64,000 nucleotides of DNA, from positions 95,001-159,000 of the forward strand of contig JAMFTG010000243.1 of NCBI GenBank assembly GCA_023974075.1. The letters run 5' to 3'. The position numbers and the translations under genes are program-made. Positions 44,945 through 56,694 of this stretch are shown piece by piece. This stretch comes from Chaenocephalus aceratus. Lineage: Eukaryota > Chordata > Actinopteri > Perciformes > Channichthyidae. Below the pieces are notes generated by a model. That model was given only the letters and a program-made list of their open reading frames with translations, was not told the DNA's origin and did not search any database. How positions within the stretch are numbered: position 1 is the first letter of the stretch; the number at the start of each line of letters is the position of its first letter.

Positions 44945-45569
44945 TTAAATAAAGCCTTATTAGTTTGTCTGTTTTGCACATCCTCCTTGTTACAGCCGCT
45001 GGCTCCCTGTTGCCATTAACTCTGTTATGTGTGTATGCAATTGAGCTGTGAGGTTCCCTAGATGTCATTATTAGGCGCGTTCACACTGCGGTACTTTTCC
45101 CACAAAGGTTCATGCGAACTTAGTTCATGCGAACTCTTTAGTTCGCATGAACTAAGTACAGATCGCGTTCACACCAGAATAAGTCCCTGGGGGTGGATTA
45201 GGCAAATGAAGCCGCTGACGTCACTTCTTCTTCTTCTGCTTTGGGTTTATTGGCAGGCCGCAAACCACTTCACGACGAGTACAGTGGTGGCGGTATGCAC
45301 CTTAAAGTTGCAATCCGCCCCAAAAACCGAGAGAAGAAGAACCAAGATAAGAACAACAACACACACTTCCGACCGCAGACCTCAAACATGATGGAGTTGA
45401 CTGATGTTGTGGTTTTTGTGCTCGTGTTATACAGCGTTGTAACTGAGTTATTTAAGCCCAAAAGCAGATCTACACCACCTCAATTGAAATAGCAACGCTG
45501 CTTGGAAGCGAAGACGGTTAAGAAGCGATAGCAAAAGGATTGGACGACGGAATGCACGCTCTCTGGCCT

Positions 45570-47454
45570 TGTTTGACCGTAGGGCGGCTGAGGATGATGA
45601 GCGTTATCACGCCATAAGAACAGCAATGGTAAGTTATCAGTAAATCATAATACTATCTAATGTAGGATTTGTGGAGTTATGTGGGTCATTCCAGAATTGT
45701 AGGACATTTCATGTCCCCCATATAAAATATCTTGGTGACCAACTTGCAAGTCAAATATAACATTTGAAATAGGGATTTTATTTACTTTTTTTGGTATTAT
45801 TCTATTGATATATGTCTCTTGTAATGGTAAAATTAATTTGTTAAATCATAAACTTATTTTAAATAACAGTAATTTTGCACAGAAGGTGTGTCCCTCAACA
45901 TGCGTTTACAATCTTTTCAGTCTTAAAAGAGTGTGGCACTCTGACCCACTCCACCCTGTTACTGATATTTTCAGAATAAAGCATTAATTTCAAAGTTATC
46001 TTTCTTGCATTAGATATCCAAGTTTGTCCTTGCCTTGAAAGTAGCATTACATGCTACATCTAGCAATAATTCCTGAGGTTAAAGCTCAAATTAGCATTGA
46101 TTTTCAACCCTGTTGCTTTCAACCCTGTTACTATAATTAGAGTAACCGGGGTAATTCTTCATTGGAAAATATACATTTGATGCCTAGCTGGGCAAATCAC
46201 TTTTTTTGATGGTTTATTATCTGTTTTTCCTAAATACATAACCATTTTTTATCAAATTTTAAAGGTTCATTTTTCAAAAATGTTGGTGTCTAAATTGTCC
46301 TCCAATTCTGGAATGAACCATGTTGAGCTAATTTGTGCCTTTGTATGTGTTCCAGATATGCGAATACTACGGTGCGCTCCGTATCCCACGCTCTCTGGGT
46401 GAACAATAGAACCTCGGCCTGGTGGGAGACGGTGGTGCCAACGTACACCGATGAGCAGTGGATTAAAGATTTCCGAATGTCCAAGCAGTCTTTTCAATAC
46501 CTCTGTTCTCGCCTGGGAGCAACGTTGGGGAGAAGCGACACAAACTTCCGGGAGTGTGTACCTGTATGTAAAAAAATCGCCATAGCACTGTGGAAACTTG
46601 CGACCAACTCTGAGTACAGGACCATCTCTCATTTGTTTGGAGTCGGCAGATCTACGGTGTGTTGCTGTGTGCACGAGTTCTGCTCCTCTGTTGTGACGCT
46701 ACTCCTTCCTGAGTTTATGCCATGGCCGAACTCTGAGAAGTTAAAGGAGATGGCGTTAATTTTTGAGCGCAGATGGGGTGTGCCACAGTGTGTAGGTGCA
46801 GTAGATGGATCACACATCCCCATTCTGAGACCAGAGGAACACCACAACGAGTATTTCAACCGCAAAGGCTGCACTCGCTCGTCCTGCAGGGTGTTGTGGA
46901 TGGCAAGGGCCTCTTTTGGAGTGTTTTTGTTGGCTTACCAGGTAGCATGCATGATAGCAGAGTGTTAGGCTTGTCATCACTGGGTAGTTTTTGTGGATAG
47001 GGGTGGTCTACTTCCTCATGTGACAAGGGATATTGGTGGACATGATGTGGGTTACTATATCCTTGGTGACTCAGCCTACCCCCTGCAAAGATGGCTGATG
47101 AAACCGTTCCAAGATAATGGAAGGCTCACACCCGAGCAACATGTGTACAACTTCAAGACAGCCGAGCACGAGTGGTGGTGGAGAAACGCTTTTGGCAGAC
47201 TGAAGGGCAGATGGAGGTGCTTGATGAAGCGAAACGACTGCAAGATTGACAAGATAAAAATCCAGGTGGCAGCATGTTGCATACTACATAACCTTTGTGA
47301 GAGTAATGGCGATGAGTACAGGGCCGAATGGACTGCCTTACCGGCGACCCAGCTTGATTGGCCAGCGCCAGCCATTGGCGAGGCTGGGGGGCAGCCTCCC
47401 CAAGACAGGCGCACAGCCCTTATGAGGCATCTCAACAGTGTTGACATTTTTTAA
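45570..47454 (+). pseudogene. Harbinger transposase (HARBI1-like), broken by frameshifts
   Basis: A first-exon end (ALFDRRAAEDDERYHAIRTAM, partly quoted) reaches a GTAAGT donor at 45629. The next exon starts after an acceptor at 46355. Recognisable parts are WIKDFRMSKQSFQYL, a helix-turn-helix-like ISHLFGVGRSTV, the first catalytic Asp in GAVDGSHIPI (46804), then in other frames VGLPGSMHDSR, the second Asp in YYILGDSAYPL (47068), and RNAFGRLKGRWR. The catalytic Glu expected just before NAFGRLKGR is out of frame because of small indels near 47165-47185. At least two further frameshifts occur (about 46400 and 46880). In its intact form it would cut and rejoin element ends in the nucleus. Confidence 0.9.
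45682..46318. mobile_element. MITE inside the transposase intron
   Basis: The ends are GGTCATTCCAGAATTGTAGG and, inverted, GGTTCATTCCAGAATTGGAGG. ATGT flanks both sides as a possible 4-bp TSD. There is no coding capacity; the open frame in it has no known domain. Confidence 0.6.
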
Positions 47455-48148
47455 TTGACAATAAAACTGATATTTCTACAGTGCTTTTGGTTCTCTTTTA
47501 TTTACCAGTCAAGACAGACACAATTACAATAGTGCAGACACACCAGTTATACGGGTACTTTACAACTATGTCAATTTATTTATATAGTGTCCTCAGGCTG
47601 ATTTAGCAAAAGGATATTAACCCTTGTATTTTCATTATTTATCTCAATGATATGATAAATTATTTGTGTGTATGCGTAAGACTAGAGAAATAAGCAAGAT
47701 ACAGGATCTGTTTAATCGCTATGTAGGTTCTCTTTTATTTAGCACAGTCAAGACATAATAACGGCATCACGCTGTCCCAGGTGTGTCGTATAAGTTAAAG
47801 TACCAAAACAATATAGTAACAGTGGCAATATATATATATAATAACAATACAAAATAAACTGTCCCAGGTGTAGGGATAGGCTCCGCAGCAGACACACACT
47901 AGTGCAAGTAAAGTGTCAGTATCAAAATAGTGGCAATTACATTACATGTCATTTGTTAGACGCTTTATCCAAGCGACTTACATACTCAATACCGTGGACA
48001 ACCACAGGAGCAATTTGGGGTGAAGTGTCTTGCCCAGGGACACAACGACATGCTGACTGTAGTAGGACTCGAACCGGCTACCCCCCGATTCAAAGTACAG
48101 CATAATATCCACTGAGCCACAGCCCCCCCCCCCCCCCCCCCCCCCCCC
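47455..48148. other. Harbinger interior: convergent 3' ends, SINE-like segment and poly-C tract
   Basis: AATAAA for the transposase is at 47459. No gene from there to 47930. Bases 47935-48121 ('gacgctttatccaagcgact', 'cttgcccagggacacaacga', 'actcgaaccggctacccccc') are a teleost repeat with tRNA-B-box-like 'actcgaacc'. Related 'acgcttttatccaaagcgac' motifs lie at 4782 and 41501. A run of about 26 C follows at 48122-48148. Confidence 0.55.
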
Positions 48149-48166
48149 ACTATATATACACACTAC

Positions 48167-48470
48167 AGCGAAGAAGGCCTGTTGGATTTAACCAGCTCGG
48201 AAAGCACTGCCAGAAGCCCAACCTGGAAGGCCTGTTGTTGCTGCGCAGTCACCTCAGCCTGGCGCGCCGATGCCTAAGCCTGGCGCGACATCGCGTCAGC
48301 CTGGCGCAACATCACCATGACCAGATTGTTGTCCGTTTCCTGGGACTTATGAACAGACAACATCTGTTCGTCGTGCATCTCCCTGCTGGCCATGGCACGT
48401 CGGTCCTCACTCTCCTTGCTGGCCATGGCACGCCGGTCCTCCATCGCCGCGATGGTGTCAAGGAAGCTCT
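48167..48470 (-). pseudogene. Harbinger accessory (Myb/SANT-like) protein, C-terminal exon relic
   Basis: The minus-strand reading gives repeated EDRRAMAS, then EMHDEQMLSVHKSQETDNN, MLRQADAMSRQA, a stop (TAG), ASARQAEVTAQQQQAFQ and LLAVLSELVKSN before the terminal stop. Coiled-coil, Gln-rich tails like this are typical of the Myb-like partner protein of Harbinger transposons. One nonsense codon is visible near 48275. Confidence 0.6.
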
Positions 48471-48689
48471 ATGCCCGCCCTATGTCCGAGCCCGCTTTCC
48501 TAAGAGGACAAATAAGCAAGATACAAGATCAGTTTATTCTCCATGTAGTTTTACAAGATACAAGGAATTTGTTTACTAGTAGGTTTTTCACGGAGACAAC
48601 ATTGGACAGGGTGCAGGCAGGGACAGTGTAAAAAATGCAGGTGTAAAGTAGAAGGTAGATAGGATCAAATAGCATAATATATACACCAC

Positions 48690-48906
48690 ACACACACACT
48701 TTGTGTGTGCATACATACATACATATATATATATACACACTTTGTGTGTACATACATACATACATACATACATATATACACACTTTGTGTGGGTGTACAT
48801 ACATACATACATATATATATATACACACTTTGTGTGTACGTACATACATACATATATACATATATATATATATACATATATATATACACACTTTGTGTGT
48901 ACATAC

Positions 48907-48944
<38 letters not shown>

Positions 48945-49051
48945 GTACACACAAAGTGTGTGTATATATATATATACACACACTTTGTGTGTACATACAT
49001 ATATATATATATATACACACACACATACACTGTGTGTGTGTGTGTGTGTGT

Positions 49052-49111
<60 letters not shown>
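48690..49111. repeat. Compound microsatellite with repeated palindromic CACACTTTGTGTG
   Basis: Alternating (TACA)n, (TA)n and six or more copies of 'acacactttgtgtgtacata', followed by about 40 TG units to 49111. All frames across it are open and Tyr/Cys/Val-rich, and none is a gene. Confidence 0.95.
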
Positions 49112-49113
<2 letters not shown>

Positions 49114-50015
49114 TGCCCTTATTTATTGTTTTGTATTTGTGAAGAGTGCTTAATGTATGCTTGAACTTAGTTTTTTGTCAAAAAATCTTAGGAGTTTTCT
49201 TAGTCATGCGACCTCTAGCCCGGAAGTTTACGTTTGTGAGAGAGTGAAAAAAGCACTAAAGTGTAAACGATGTATTTTCACGGTGTTTCATAATTGTACC
49301 AAGACGGAAATAAACCTGATTAGTGGACATCAGTTCGATGCATAACGTTCTTTTCAAAACCAGAGTAGTAAATGTGTTTGTATGTACCTTTGCGTTTGGT
49401 TGGTGGAAAGGGAGACGAGCGAGGACTGCTGTCCCGATCTGGAGGGGAAAGCTCACTCGTTTCTAGAAAGAGTTGTCCCATCTCTGCCCCTGAAAACACA
49501 CGATTAGTTCGTGAAGCAAATTACAGAAACATTGCACACTTATTCACAAGTCAAAACGTTTTCACAGTGGACGAGAATAGCTAGCCAGCTAGCTGTTATT
49601 AGCCTGCTCGGGGTCGGCAGGCTAACAGTGTTAGCCAGTTCAGCCTAGCATGGCCAGCTCGATCTACTGAGCAAATAAAGTTACATATGAGACCAGTATT
49701 GTGCAGATTAAAACAGTGCAGTGCATGTAGTTTATTTTTACCTTCTTCGTCGTCGTCGTCGTCGTCGTCGTTGAACACTGAATCCGCCATTTCAGCGGCC
49801 TCCCACACCAGCGCGCCCGAATCGATGTCGACGCTGTGCCGGAGAATGAGGGCCTGTGGCCGAGCAGAGCATCTAATATATCGTACCATTTGCTCGTCCT
49901 CGGTCGTTACCACTTTTATTATTGTGGTCCTTTATTGTTTTGTAGTCCTGCCTGAGCTTCTTTATTTTGTCCCTACATGAGTTAGCGCTGTGGAAGATTC
50001 CCAGGGCGCGTAACT
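49112..50015. other. Harbinger interior, mostly introns of the accessory gene
   Basis: A (GTC)n/(GAC)n run near 49747-49772 encodes poly-Asp in a minus-strand frame (49913-49599) that also reads WEAAEMADSVF, possibly an acidic exon of the accessory gene. I cannot assign the rest. Confidence 0.35.
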
Positions 50016-50210
50016 TCAGTGAACAACGGTCGTACAACTTGGCATCGAAACTGCCTTAGCAGAAGCCGCTGGGTCGCGTCCTCGGAATAAATCGACAGAA
50101 GCGCCGGACACATCCTCATCACTCCACCGCTCCGATGACTTTCTTTGCAATAACTTGCTGCCATAACTGCTTTCAAAAACAGTACTCTCTCCGTTGGTGC
50201 GCTGGGCAAT
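50016..50210 (-). pseudogene. Harbinger accessory (Myb/SANT-like) protein, N-terminal exon relic
   Basis: The minus-strand frames carry RWSDEDV in one frame and ALLSIYSEDATQR in the next, which together look like the first helices of the trihelix/Myb-like domain found in Harbinger accessory proteins. A small indel separates them. It lies close to the right terminal repeat, reading inward, as expected for this gene. Confidence 0.5.
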
Positions 50211-50815
50211 AATGCGAGGAAATAAAAATGGCATTCTCAGAGTTTCACGGGGCGTGGTTTGCAATCCGCCCAGCCAATCAGAAATATAGCTCTTTTCTCA
50301 AAAAAGAGCCGTTCGAAAGTCCCTGCTCTCTAGCAGGGACTTTCGAGGGGATTAAAAGGTTCACATGAACTACTTTTAGTACCGGCTCTTTTTGGTGTGA
50401 ACGCGATCATGAACTAAGTTCGCATGAACCTTTGTGGGAAAAGTACCGCAGTGTGAACGCGGCTATTGGCTGTCCCGCCCCAGTTTCCAAAGAGGGGATT
50501 GGATCGACGTCCTCCAATCCCTGCACACATCCAGCACACCTTCCGGGGGAGGAGTACAAAGGCCGCCATAATTCGAGAGGGTCTGCTGTGTGAATCAGAC
50601 GCCTCATACTTCTGCTCTCGCTGTGATAATTCATTCGACGGTGGTTGACTTGTATATTTTGTTTGTTAGAGTGTTCCTTGTAGCTTAGCATTGTGTTGAC
50701 TGTTGTCACATGATATAGTGTGTTTCCTATTAGTACAGCGTTGTGTTGACTGTTTGCTCCATGTTACAGCTGTGTTTCTTAAACAGCCTTCTTTTGTTAT
50801 TTTGTCCCCTTCTTA

Positions 50816-51737
50816 AGGCCCTGTCACACTGTCCCGAAATTGACACCCGATGGACACACGATAAAGGAAATGTTCAAATTCGGCTGTGATCGTAGCAACA
50901 TCGGGCCATTCGTGAGGGCATCTAAGCCATCGTATGACCGCCGGTGGAGTTTCTCAGGCTCCGGCAGCAACTTCGTGAGCGGCAACTTCGTAAGGCACTC
51001 GTGAGGGCATCTTGTCAAATCGTGTCATCTTCGTGTTATCATCGGTGCATTCACATTCACTCTGATCGGGGCGAATGCCCGATGGCACCGAGGATAACAA
51101 GATGCCCTCACGATGGCCTTACGAAGGGCAAAATTGACACACGAATTCAACACGAAAATGAACCTTCGCAAGGTCCTTCGGCATTTCTTTGGCATGCCAA
51201 AGATTTTGCCTCCGCTCACGAAGTTGCTGCCGGAGCCTGAGAAACTCCGCCGGCGGTCATACGAAGGCTTAAGATGCCCTCACGAATGGCCCGATGTTGC
51301 TACGATCACAGCCGAATTTGAACATTTCCTTTATCGTGTGTCCATCTGGTTGTTTTATTGCACAACAAAATCATGTAAATAATTATGTAAATAACCCAAT
51401 TTGTGTTCTGTGAAACTAAAAAGGATATAATATATTATTTTGAAGGACAGTTGACAGGAAGTTGTTGTTGTTATGGAAACAACATTACGGAGAAAATGTA
51501 ATATTTTCTATATATAAAGACGGATAAAGTAAAGAACAAAGTCTGAAGATATCAGTACAGTATCATAGTACAGTACTGTAACATAATTGTATTTGGTACT
51601 TTCATTGCAGTTGTATGTCTTAAATGTAATGTAAATGTTGCCTCGTGTGTGGTTCGGGGCCATCTTCGTGCGAAATTCACCAATTCCATATTCGTGTGTC
51701 CATCGGGTGTCAACTTCGGGACAGTGTGACAGGGCCT
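50816..51737. mobile_element. Foldback Harbinger-type MITE with TTA TSD
   Basis: The ends are AGGCCCTGTCACACTGTCCC and its complement, flanked by TTA (50813-50815 and 51738-51740). About 170 bp after the left end ('ccgccggtggagtttctcag', 'gctccggcagcaacttcgtg') recurs inverted at 51215-51345, so much of the element can fold into a long hairpin. An additional AT-rich piece (51350-51650) sits near the right end. No transposase. Confidence 0.88.
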
Positions 51738-51972
51738 TTATAGAGAGGGTTGATTTATTACTTTCTGTTTAGCCTATATATTGTATTGTACTTATCAAGG
51801 CTCCTTTTGTTGACCTTCAGTTAGCTTTGCACCCTTTTGGGTTTTGTGCCAGGCTGCCTGCCTTCTTATTTTCTACCTATATTGTGTATATAAAATAAAC
51901 GCCTATAATATACCTAATTCCATACTGGGGTGTGTTTATTTCCTTCTACCCTAGAGAGGACGTAACACTCCT

Positions 51973-53067
51973 ATTAATATCTTTGGACGTCCTGCACTAA
52001 ACTGTTTTATTGTAGAGATTACTACAGTATCTTCTTGATATTTTCTAGTCTATATTTCTATCACGCCTTCTACTTTCCCCCTATTTTGTATGAAGGGTAC
52101 TCTTAATATTTAAATGTTTTTATCAAATATCACTTATTCAACAACTAAATGCAATAACGTGCTTTAACAACTAGGGGTGCGGGTTAAAAAACTAGTGGAC
52201 TAGTTAATAAAACATAATAATATCAAACATAATATGACTATTAACTTTATTGTGAAATTAGAACAGAACAGAAAGGTAAAGAAAAATACAGTTTCAGTCT
52301 CTCGATTTGAAGCTTATGCATTGTACCATGAACCTGTATAGACCTGTAACGGTCAACTGCATGAGGAGTTGGAAAGGTAGTTCCGTAAATCAGTAATATC
52401 TTTAAAAACTAAAAGTCCCTTTCTATCAGCTGTACACCGTGTTACGACCCGTCCCCCTACCAAGCGGTCTGTATTTACACCGTTATGGTGTAAATACAGA
52501 CTATCTACAAATTGGATCAAATATAAAAGTCAGCCGAATTAGTGTTGATACGGCAAGGAGACGTATTGTGTGAAAAGAAATGGAAGATGTTGTTTAATTG
52601 CTGATATATTTATGATCCACGTCACGTATTCAGTTTTGGCGGCATCTCTTCCAGTTTGTCCAGAAGTCTTCTCATCAGGGCTCTATAAATAAAGAACTAA
52701 AGCAGATGTGTAATATTTTATGCAGCCGAACCGTGTATTACAATGCCGTTATGTGATGACTTCCAAAGAGAAAAGCAAGCACACTCCGAATAAAGTATTA
52801 TTATTGTTTTTTAAATGTTTTCCGATTTCATATCGCATAAACACCATATCCCAACGTGCATTGCAGCTAAAACATCCAGGATTATGGGTGTAGTTCAGGG
52901 GTGGACTGGCCATCGGGATGTTCGGGAGGAATCCCGATGGGCCGGTACTGAAGTGGGCCGGTCGGACGATGTGGGCCGGCCGGTAACCGCCAGGGCTCGA
53001 CATTATAAATGGCCTGCTGGCCCGGAAGCACTATTTAGACACGACAATTAATATCGTATAATTAACA
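51973..53067. other. Old repeat remnants, no gene seen
   Basis: The first part is the interrupted third copy of block A. A segment near 52895-53000 ('ggggtggactggccatcggg', 'gggccggccggtaaccgcc') resembles a common teleost repeat end. The open frames here are short and without domains. Confidence 0.45.
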
Positions 53068-53545
53068 AGGCAAGGCAAGTTTATTTATATAGCACCTTTC
53101 AAGGCAATTCAAGGTGCTTTACAAAAATGCATTCAGACAAAGGCATTTAAAAACAGTAATTACAAAGAAAAGATAATAAAGAAATATTAAAAGAAAAAAT
53201 ACATTAATAAAAAGTACATGAATAAAAAGCTACAGTGCAGTTTAAGATATGAATAGTTCCCACAGAAGTTCCATTTTACTGATGCCTTTAAGGTTTCTCC
53301 GAACATGAGCTTGTGTACGTATGGCACATACGTCCCGAGCAGCATACACGGAGAAAAACCAGCCAGGACAAAGTCCCCAGACTCTGATTCCCTGGGGTTA
53401 CTAGCCCCAAATGTTCATCAACCAAAAACTAAACACAACCGCTCAGTTTCAATTAAAAGCAGCGGCAAAAAGAAAGTCCTTCAGCCTGGATTTAAAAGTA
53501 GTAAGAGTTGCAGCGGACCTGCAGGTTGCGAAAACTTTAAAAGGT
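53068..53545 (-). mobile_element. LINE 3' end (CTTGC-tail family), interrupted
   Basis: The tail (caaggcaaggcaag) is at 53068-53085 and the 3' UTR to about 53256. The last codons of ORF2 are at 53446-53540 (antisense of the SRLKTFLF region). An unrelated 190-bp segment (53257-53445) separates them. Confidence 0.75.
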
Positions 53546-53689
53546 GATTATAGGTCGTAATAAGGGCTTGAACAATTGACTTATTTGGTCATATGAGTTG
53601 TCAGCTGATTTTCAGACAGGTTTTTATATAAATGGATCAGGACAAAAGAGAGAGAATCTTTCTTCCTGAAACGTTCAGAGTCTCTTTAC

Positions 53690-55186
53690 ACAGAGGGGAC
53701 ACATGTTGATGTAGAAGAGACATGAAGAAGAGGGGACACATGTTGATGTAGAAGAGACATGAAAGAAGAGGGGACACATGTTGATGTAGAAGAGACATGA
53801 AGAAGAGGGGACACATGTGTTGTAGAAGAGACATGGAGAAGAGGAGACACATGTTGATGAAGAAGAGACCTGAAGAAGAGGGGACACATGTTGACGTAGA
53901 AAAGACATGAAGAAGAGGGGACACATGTTGATGTAGAAGAGACATGAAGAAGAGGAGACACATGTTGATGAAGAAGAGGACATGAAGAAGAGGGGACACA
54001 TGTTGATGTAGAAGAGACATGAAGAAGAGGGGACACATGTTGATGTAGAAGAGACATGAAGAAGAGGGGACACATGTTGATGTAGAAGAGACATGAAGAA
54101 GAGGAGGACACATGTTGATGAAGAAGAGACATGAAGAAGAGGGGGACACATGTTGACGTAGAAAAGACATGAAGAAGAGGGGACACATGTTTGATGTAGA
54201 AGAGACATGAAGAAGAGGAGACACATGTTGATGAAGAAGAGACATGAAGAAGAGGGGACACATGTTGATGTAGAAGAGACATGAAGAAGAGGGGACACAT
54301 GTTGATGTAGAAGAGACTAGAAGAAGAGGGGAACATGTTGATGTAGAAGAGACACGAAGACAGAGGGGACACATGTTGATGTAGAAGAGACATGAAGAAG
54401 AGGGGACACATGTTGTTGTAGAAGAGACATGGAGAAGAGGGGACACATGTTGATGTAGAAGAGACATGAAGAAGAGGAGACTAATGTTGATGTAGAAGAG
54501 ACATGAAGAAGAGGGGGGGACACATGTTGATGTAGAAGATACATGAAGAAGAGCAGGGTGATATGTTGATGTAGAAGATTACATGAAGAAGAGGGGACAC
54601 ATGTGATGTAGAAGAGACATGAAGAAGAGGGGACACATGTTGATGTAGAAGAGACATGAAGAAGAGGGGACACTGTTGATGTAGAAGAGATGTGAAGAAG
54701 AGGGGACACGTGTTGATGTAGAAGAGACATAAAGAAGAGGGGACACATGTTGATGTAGAAGAGACATAAAGAAGAGGGGACACATGTTGATGTAGAAGAG
54801 ACATGAAGAAGAGGGACACATGTTGATGTAGAAGAGACATAAAGAAGAGGGGACACATGTTGATGTAGAAGAGACATGAAGAAGAGGGGACACGTGTTGA
54901 TGTAGAAGAGACATAAAGAAGAGGGGACACATGTTGATGTAGAAGAGACATAAAGAAGAGGGGACACATGTTGATGTAGAAGAGACATAAAGAAGAGGGG
55001 ACACATGTTGATGTAGAAGAGACATGAAGAAGAGGGGACACATGTTGATGTAGAAGAGACATAAAGAAGAGGGGACACATGTTGATGTAGAAGAGACATG
55101 AAGAAGAGGGGACACATGTTGATGTAGAAGAGACATGAAGAAGAGGGGACACATGTTGATGTAGAAGAGACATGAAGAAGAGGAAT
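53690..55186. repeat. 37-bp minisatellite array 3 (inverted)
   Basis: About 40 units of the same 37-bp repeat as arrays 1 and 2, in reverse orientation. They are more varied, with CATAAAG, CACGTG and single-base indels. The flank at 53600-53690 ('ctgattttcagacagg', 'tgaaacgttcagagtctctt') is the inverted, diverged form of the flank after arrays 1 and 2, so array and flank belong to one dispersed repeat family. Confidence 0.95.
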
Positions 55187-55650
55187 TTGTGTTCAAAATG
55201 TAAGAAGTCAAAGTAAAAAGTCGTCAGAAGAATAAGTAGTGGAGATAGCAGAAACATTTATTTAAGTACAGAAACTAAGTATTTGTACTCCACTACTTCC
55301 CACCTCTGACTGCAGCCAGTGAAGGAATGGAGGAGAGGAGAGGGAGAAGTGGAGGAGGTTGAAGACCAGGCTGGCTGCAGCATTCTGAATTAGCCGTAGC
55401 ATTCTGATGGCGTTTGACAACTCTCTGGATTTTAGACCAATCACATCCAAGCCAAGTTTCTACAGTCTCTACTATTTCTACTTTTTATTCGGAGACGCGT
55501 CATGTCAGTGAGGAAATAAACATGAATAACATGAGGAAAAGAAGCAACTTGTTTTCAGTCTGAAGAAACCTCTGTTCTTGTGAAACTGATGTAATCAGAA
55601 ATGTTAGTTTGTTTATTATTTGACAGCATTGTAACATCTGTTTGCTCTTC
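55187..55650 (-). mobile_element. Small LINE fragment and unassigned sequence
   Basis: The minus-strand frame near 55450-55300 reads IRMLRLIQNAAASLVFNL and FLHWLQ, matching the LIQNAAARLVFNL...LHWLPV region of a CR1/L2-like LINE C-terminus. It is only about 150 bp and degenerate. The remainder up to block B' has no visible feature. Confidence 0.5.
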
Positions 55651-56694
55651 TCTCATTACATGTGATTGTTGCTGCTTTAATAATCTGAGTGATTTCATTA
55701 GTCATATTAATGCACAGCTCTATTGTGACATGTTTTTTATATATTCATAGTGCACACATTACTTTATCTTCTCCAATATATTATTTCACTTTACTATATA
55801 TTATTATATTGTATTAAACGTCTTAGCTGAATACTCAACTCTGATTGGTCAAATTGGAAGTTTAAGAGGTTGTTAAAACTCGATAACACACCGCTGCCAA
55901 GAAATCAGTATTTGAGATTGAGATGAAATCCTTTAGAGTTTATAAACGTGTGCATTTGATAATCCACGCTGAACAGCAATGGGTCGTCCTCTCTGTTTAG
56001 GCTTCTCCTGGGGAAACTGTGTTTAACATTTACTCTGTATTTAAATACTTAGAAATCTCTTTAAAACATGTATTTTATTCCCTGACGAAGAGGTCTGTCA
56101 GGGAGTTAATTTAAACCCAGTAACTCTGTATGTTTCATATGATTATACAAGTTTAAAATATAAAAATGGAATGTAATAAAACCTTGATTTCAACTATTTA
56201 AAATCAATATTGTCTGGACTGGAAATTAAAATGCATTTTATTTTGGATCTGATAAATGATTCGCTGCTCAAACTTGCGGTTGGATTAAAAATATTTTTTA
56301 TTTATTTTCCCATCATGCACAAATCACAAATGAACATTTTATAATGACATAGTTTCAATAAAACAGAGAAGGTTGAACTATAACCTGACATAAAGATCTG
56401 AATCTGGGTGAGATCATTTAAAATGTGAAGAATATATATCTCTTATGTCCTCTAAAGGAAGCAGTTCAGCATATTTGATGAACATGATGTTACTTGGATA
56501 CAAGTGTCAGCTAAATGCACGTGTTTCAATTTAATAAAGGTTGACAGTATGATCAACAAGCAGATTATCAAACTCAATAACAACAAGAATAAAAACATGT
56601 TTAGAATAAAGACACAGCAGGAGGACGGGTTCAGAGGTCAGTGAACGATCCCTTTCAGAGACGAACATCACAGATATAATGATCCTGTTTATCT

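Larger units (their letters stand above)
45073..50464 (+). mobile_element. PIF/Harbinger transposon, degenerate, about 5.4 kb
   Basis: The inverted termini share GCGTTCACACTGCGGTAC, then TTTTCCCACAAAGGTTCATG and 'cgaacttagttcatg'. The TSD is ATT (45070-45072, 50465-50467). It encodes a Harbinger transposase relic on the plus strand and an accessory protein relic on the minus strand, the usual two-gene layout. It contains a MITE in the transposase intron, microsatellites and a poly-C tract. Confidence 0.88.
44988..51967 (+). mobile_element. Solo LTR split by nested DNA transposons
   Basis: The left part is TGTTACAGCCGCTGGC... (44988-45072) and the right part ends GAGAGGACGTAACA (51967). It has TG...CA ends and a perfect 5-bp duplication, CTCCT (44983-44987 and 51968-51972). 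An AATAAA lies near 51894, ahead of the putative U5. Removing the inserts (45073-50464 and 50816-51737) leaves about 670 bp. The empty site is visible in block A. Confidence 0.85.
44490..52880. repeat. Third, older and heavily interrupted copy of the start of block A
   Basis: Pieces matching 3150-3850 recur in order: 44490-44571 and 44945-44987 ('cttattcaaaagaagacctt', 'ctgttttgcacatcctc'), then 51968-52180 ('ctattaatatct', 'gcactaaactgttttattgtagaga', 'cattacttattcaac'-like), and short pieces near 52390 and 52855. The copy is more diverged than A versus A'. It is split by a TTAA-type MITE and by an LTR that itself holds nested elements. Confidence 0.75.

Noticed and set aside
46267..46874. 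Minus-strand frames over the transposase
   Set aside because: They are antisense shadows of the Harbinger transposase, with no domain.
48529..49164. Tyr/Ile/Cys/Val-rich frames over the TA/TACA/TG tracts (and 28387-28747 over CA)
   Set aside because: They are microsatellite translation artefacts.
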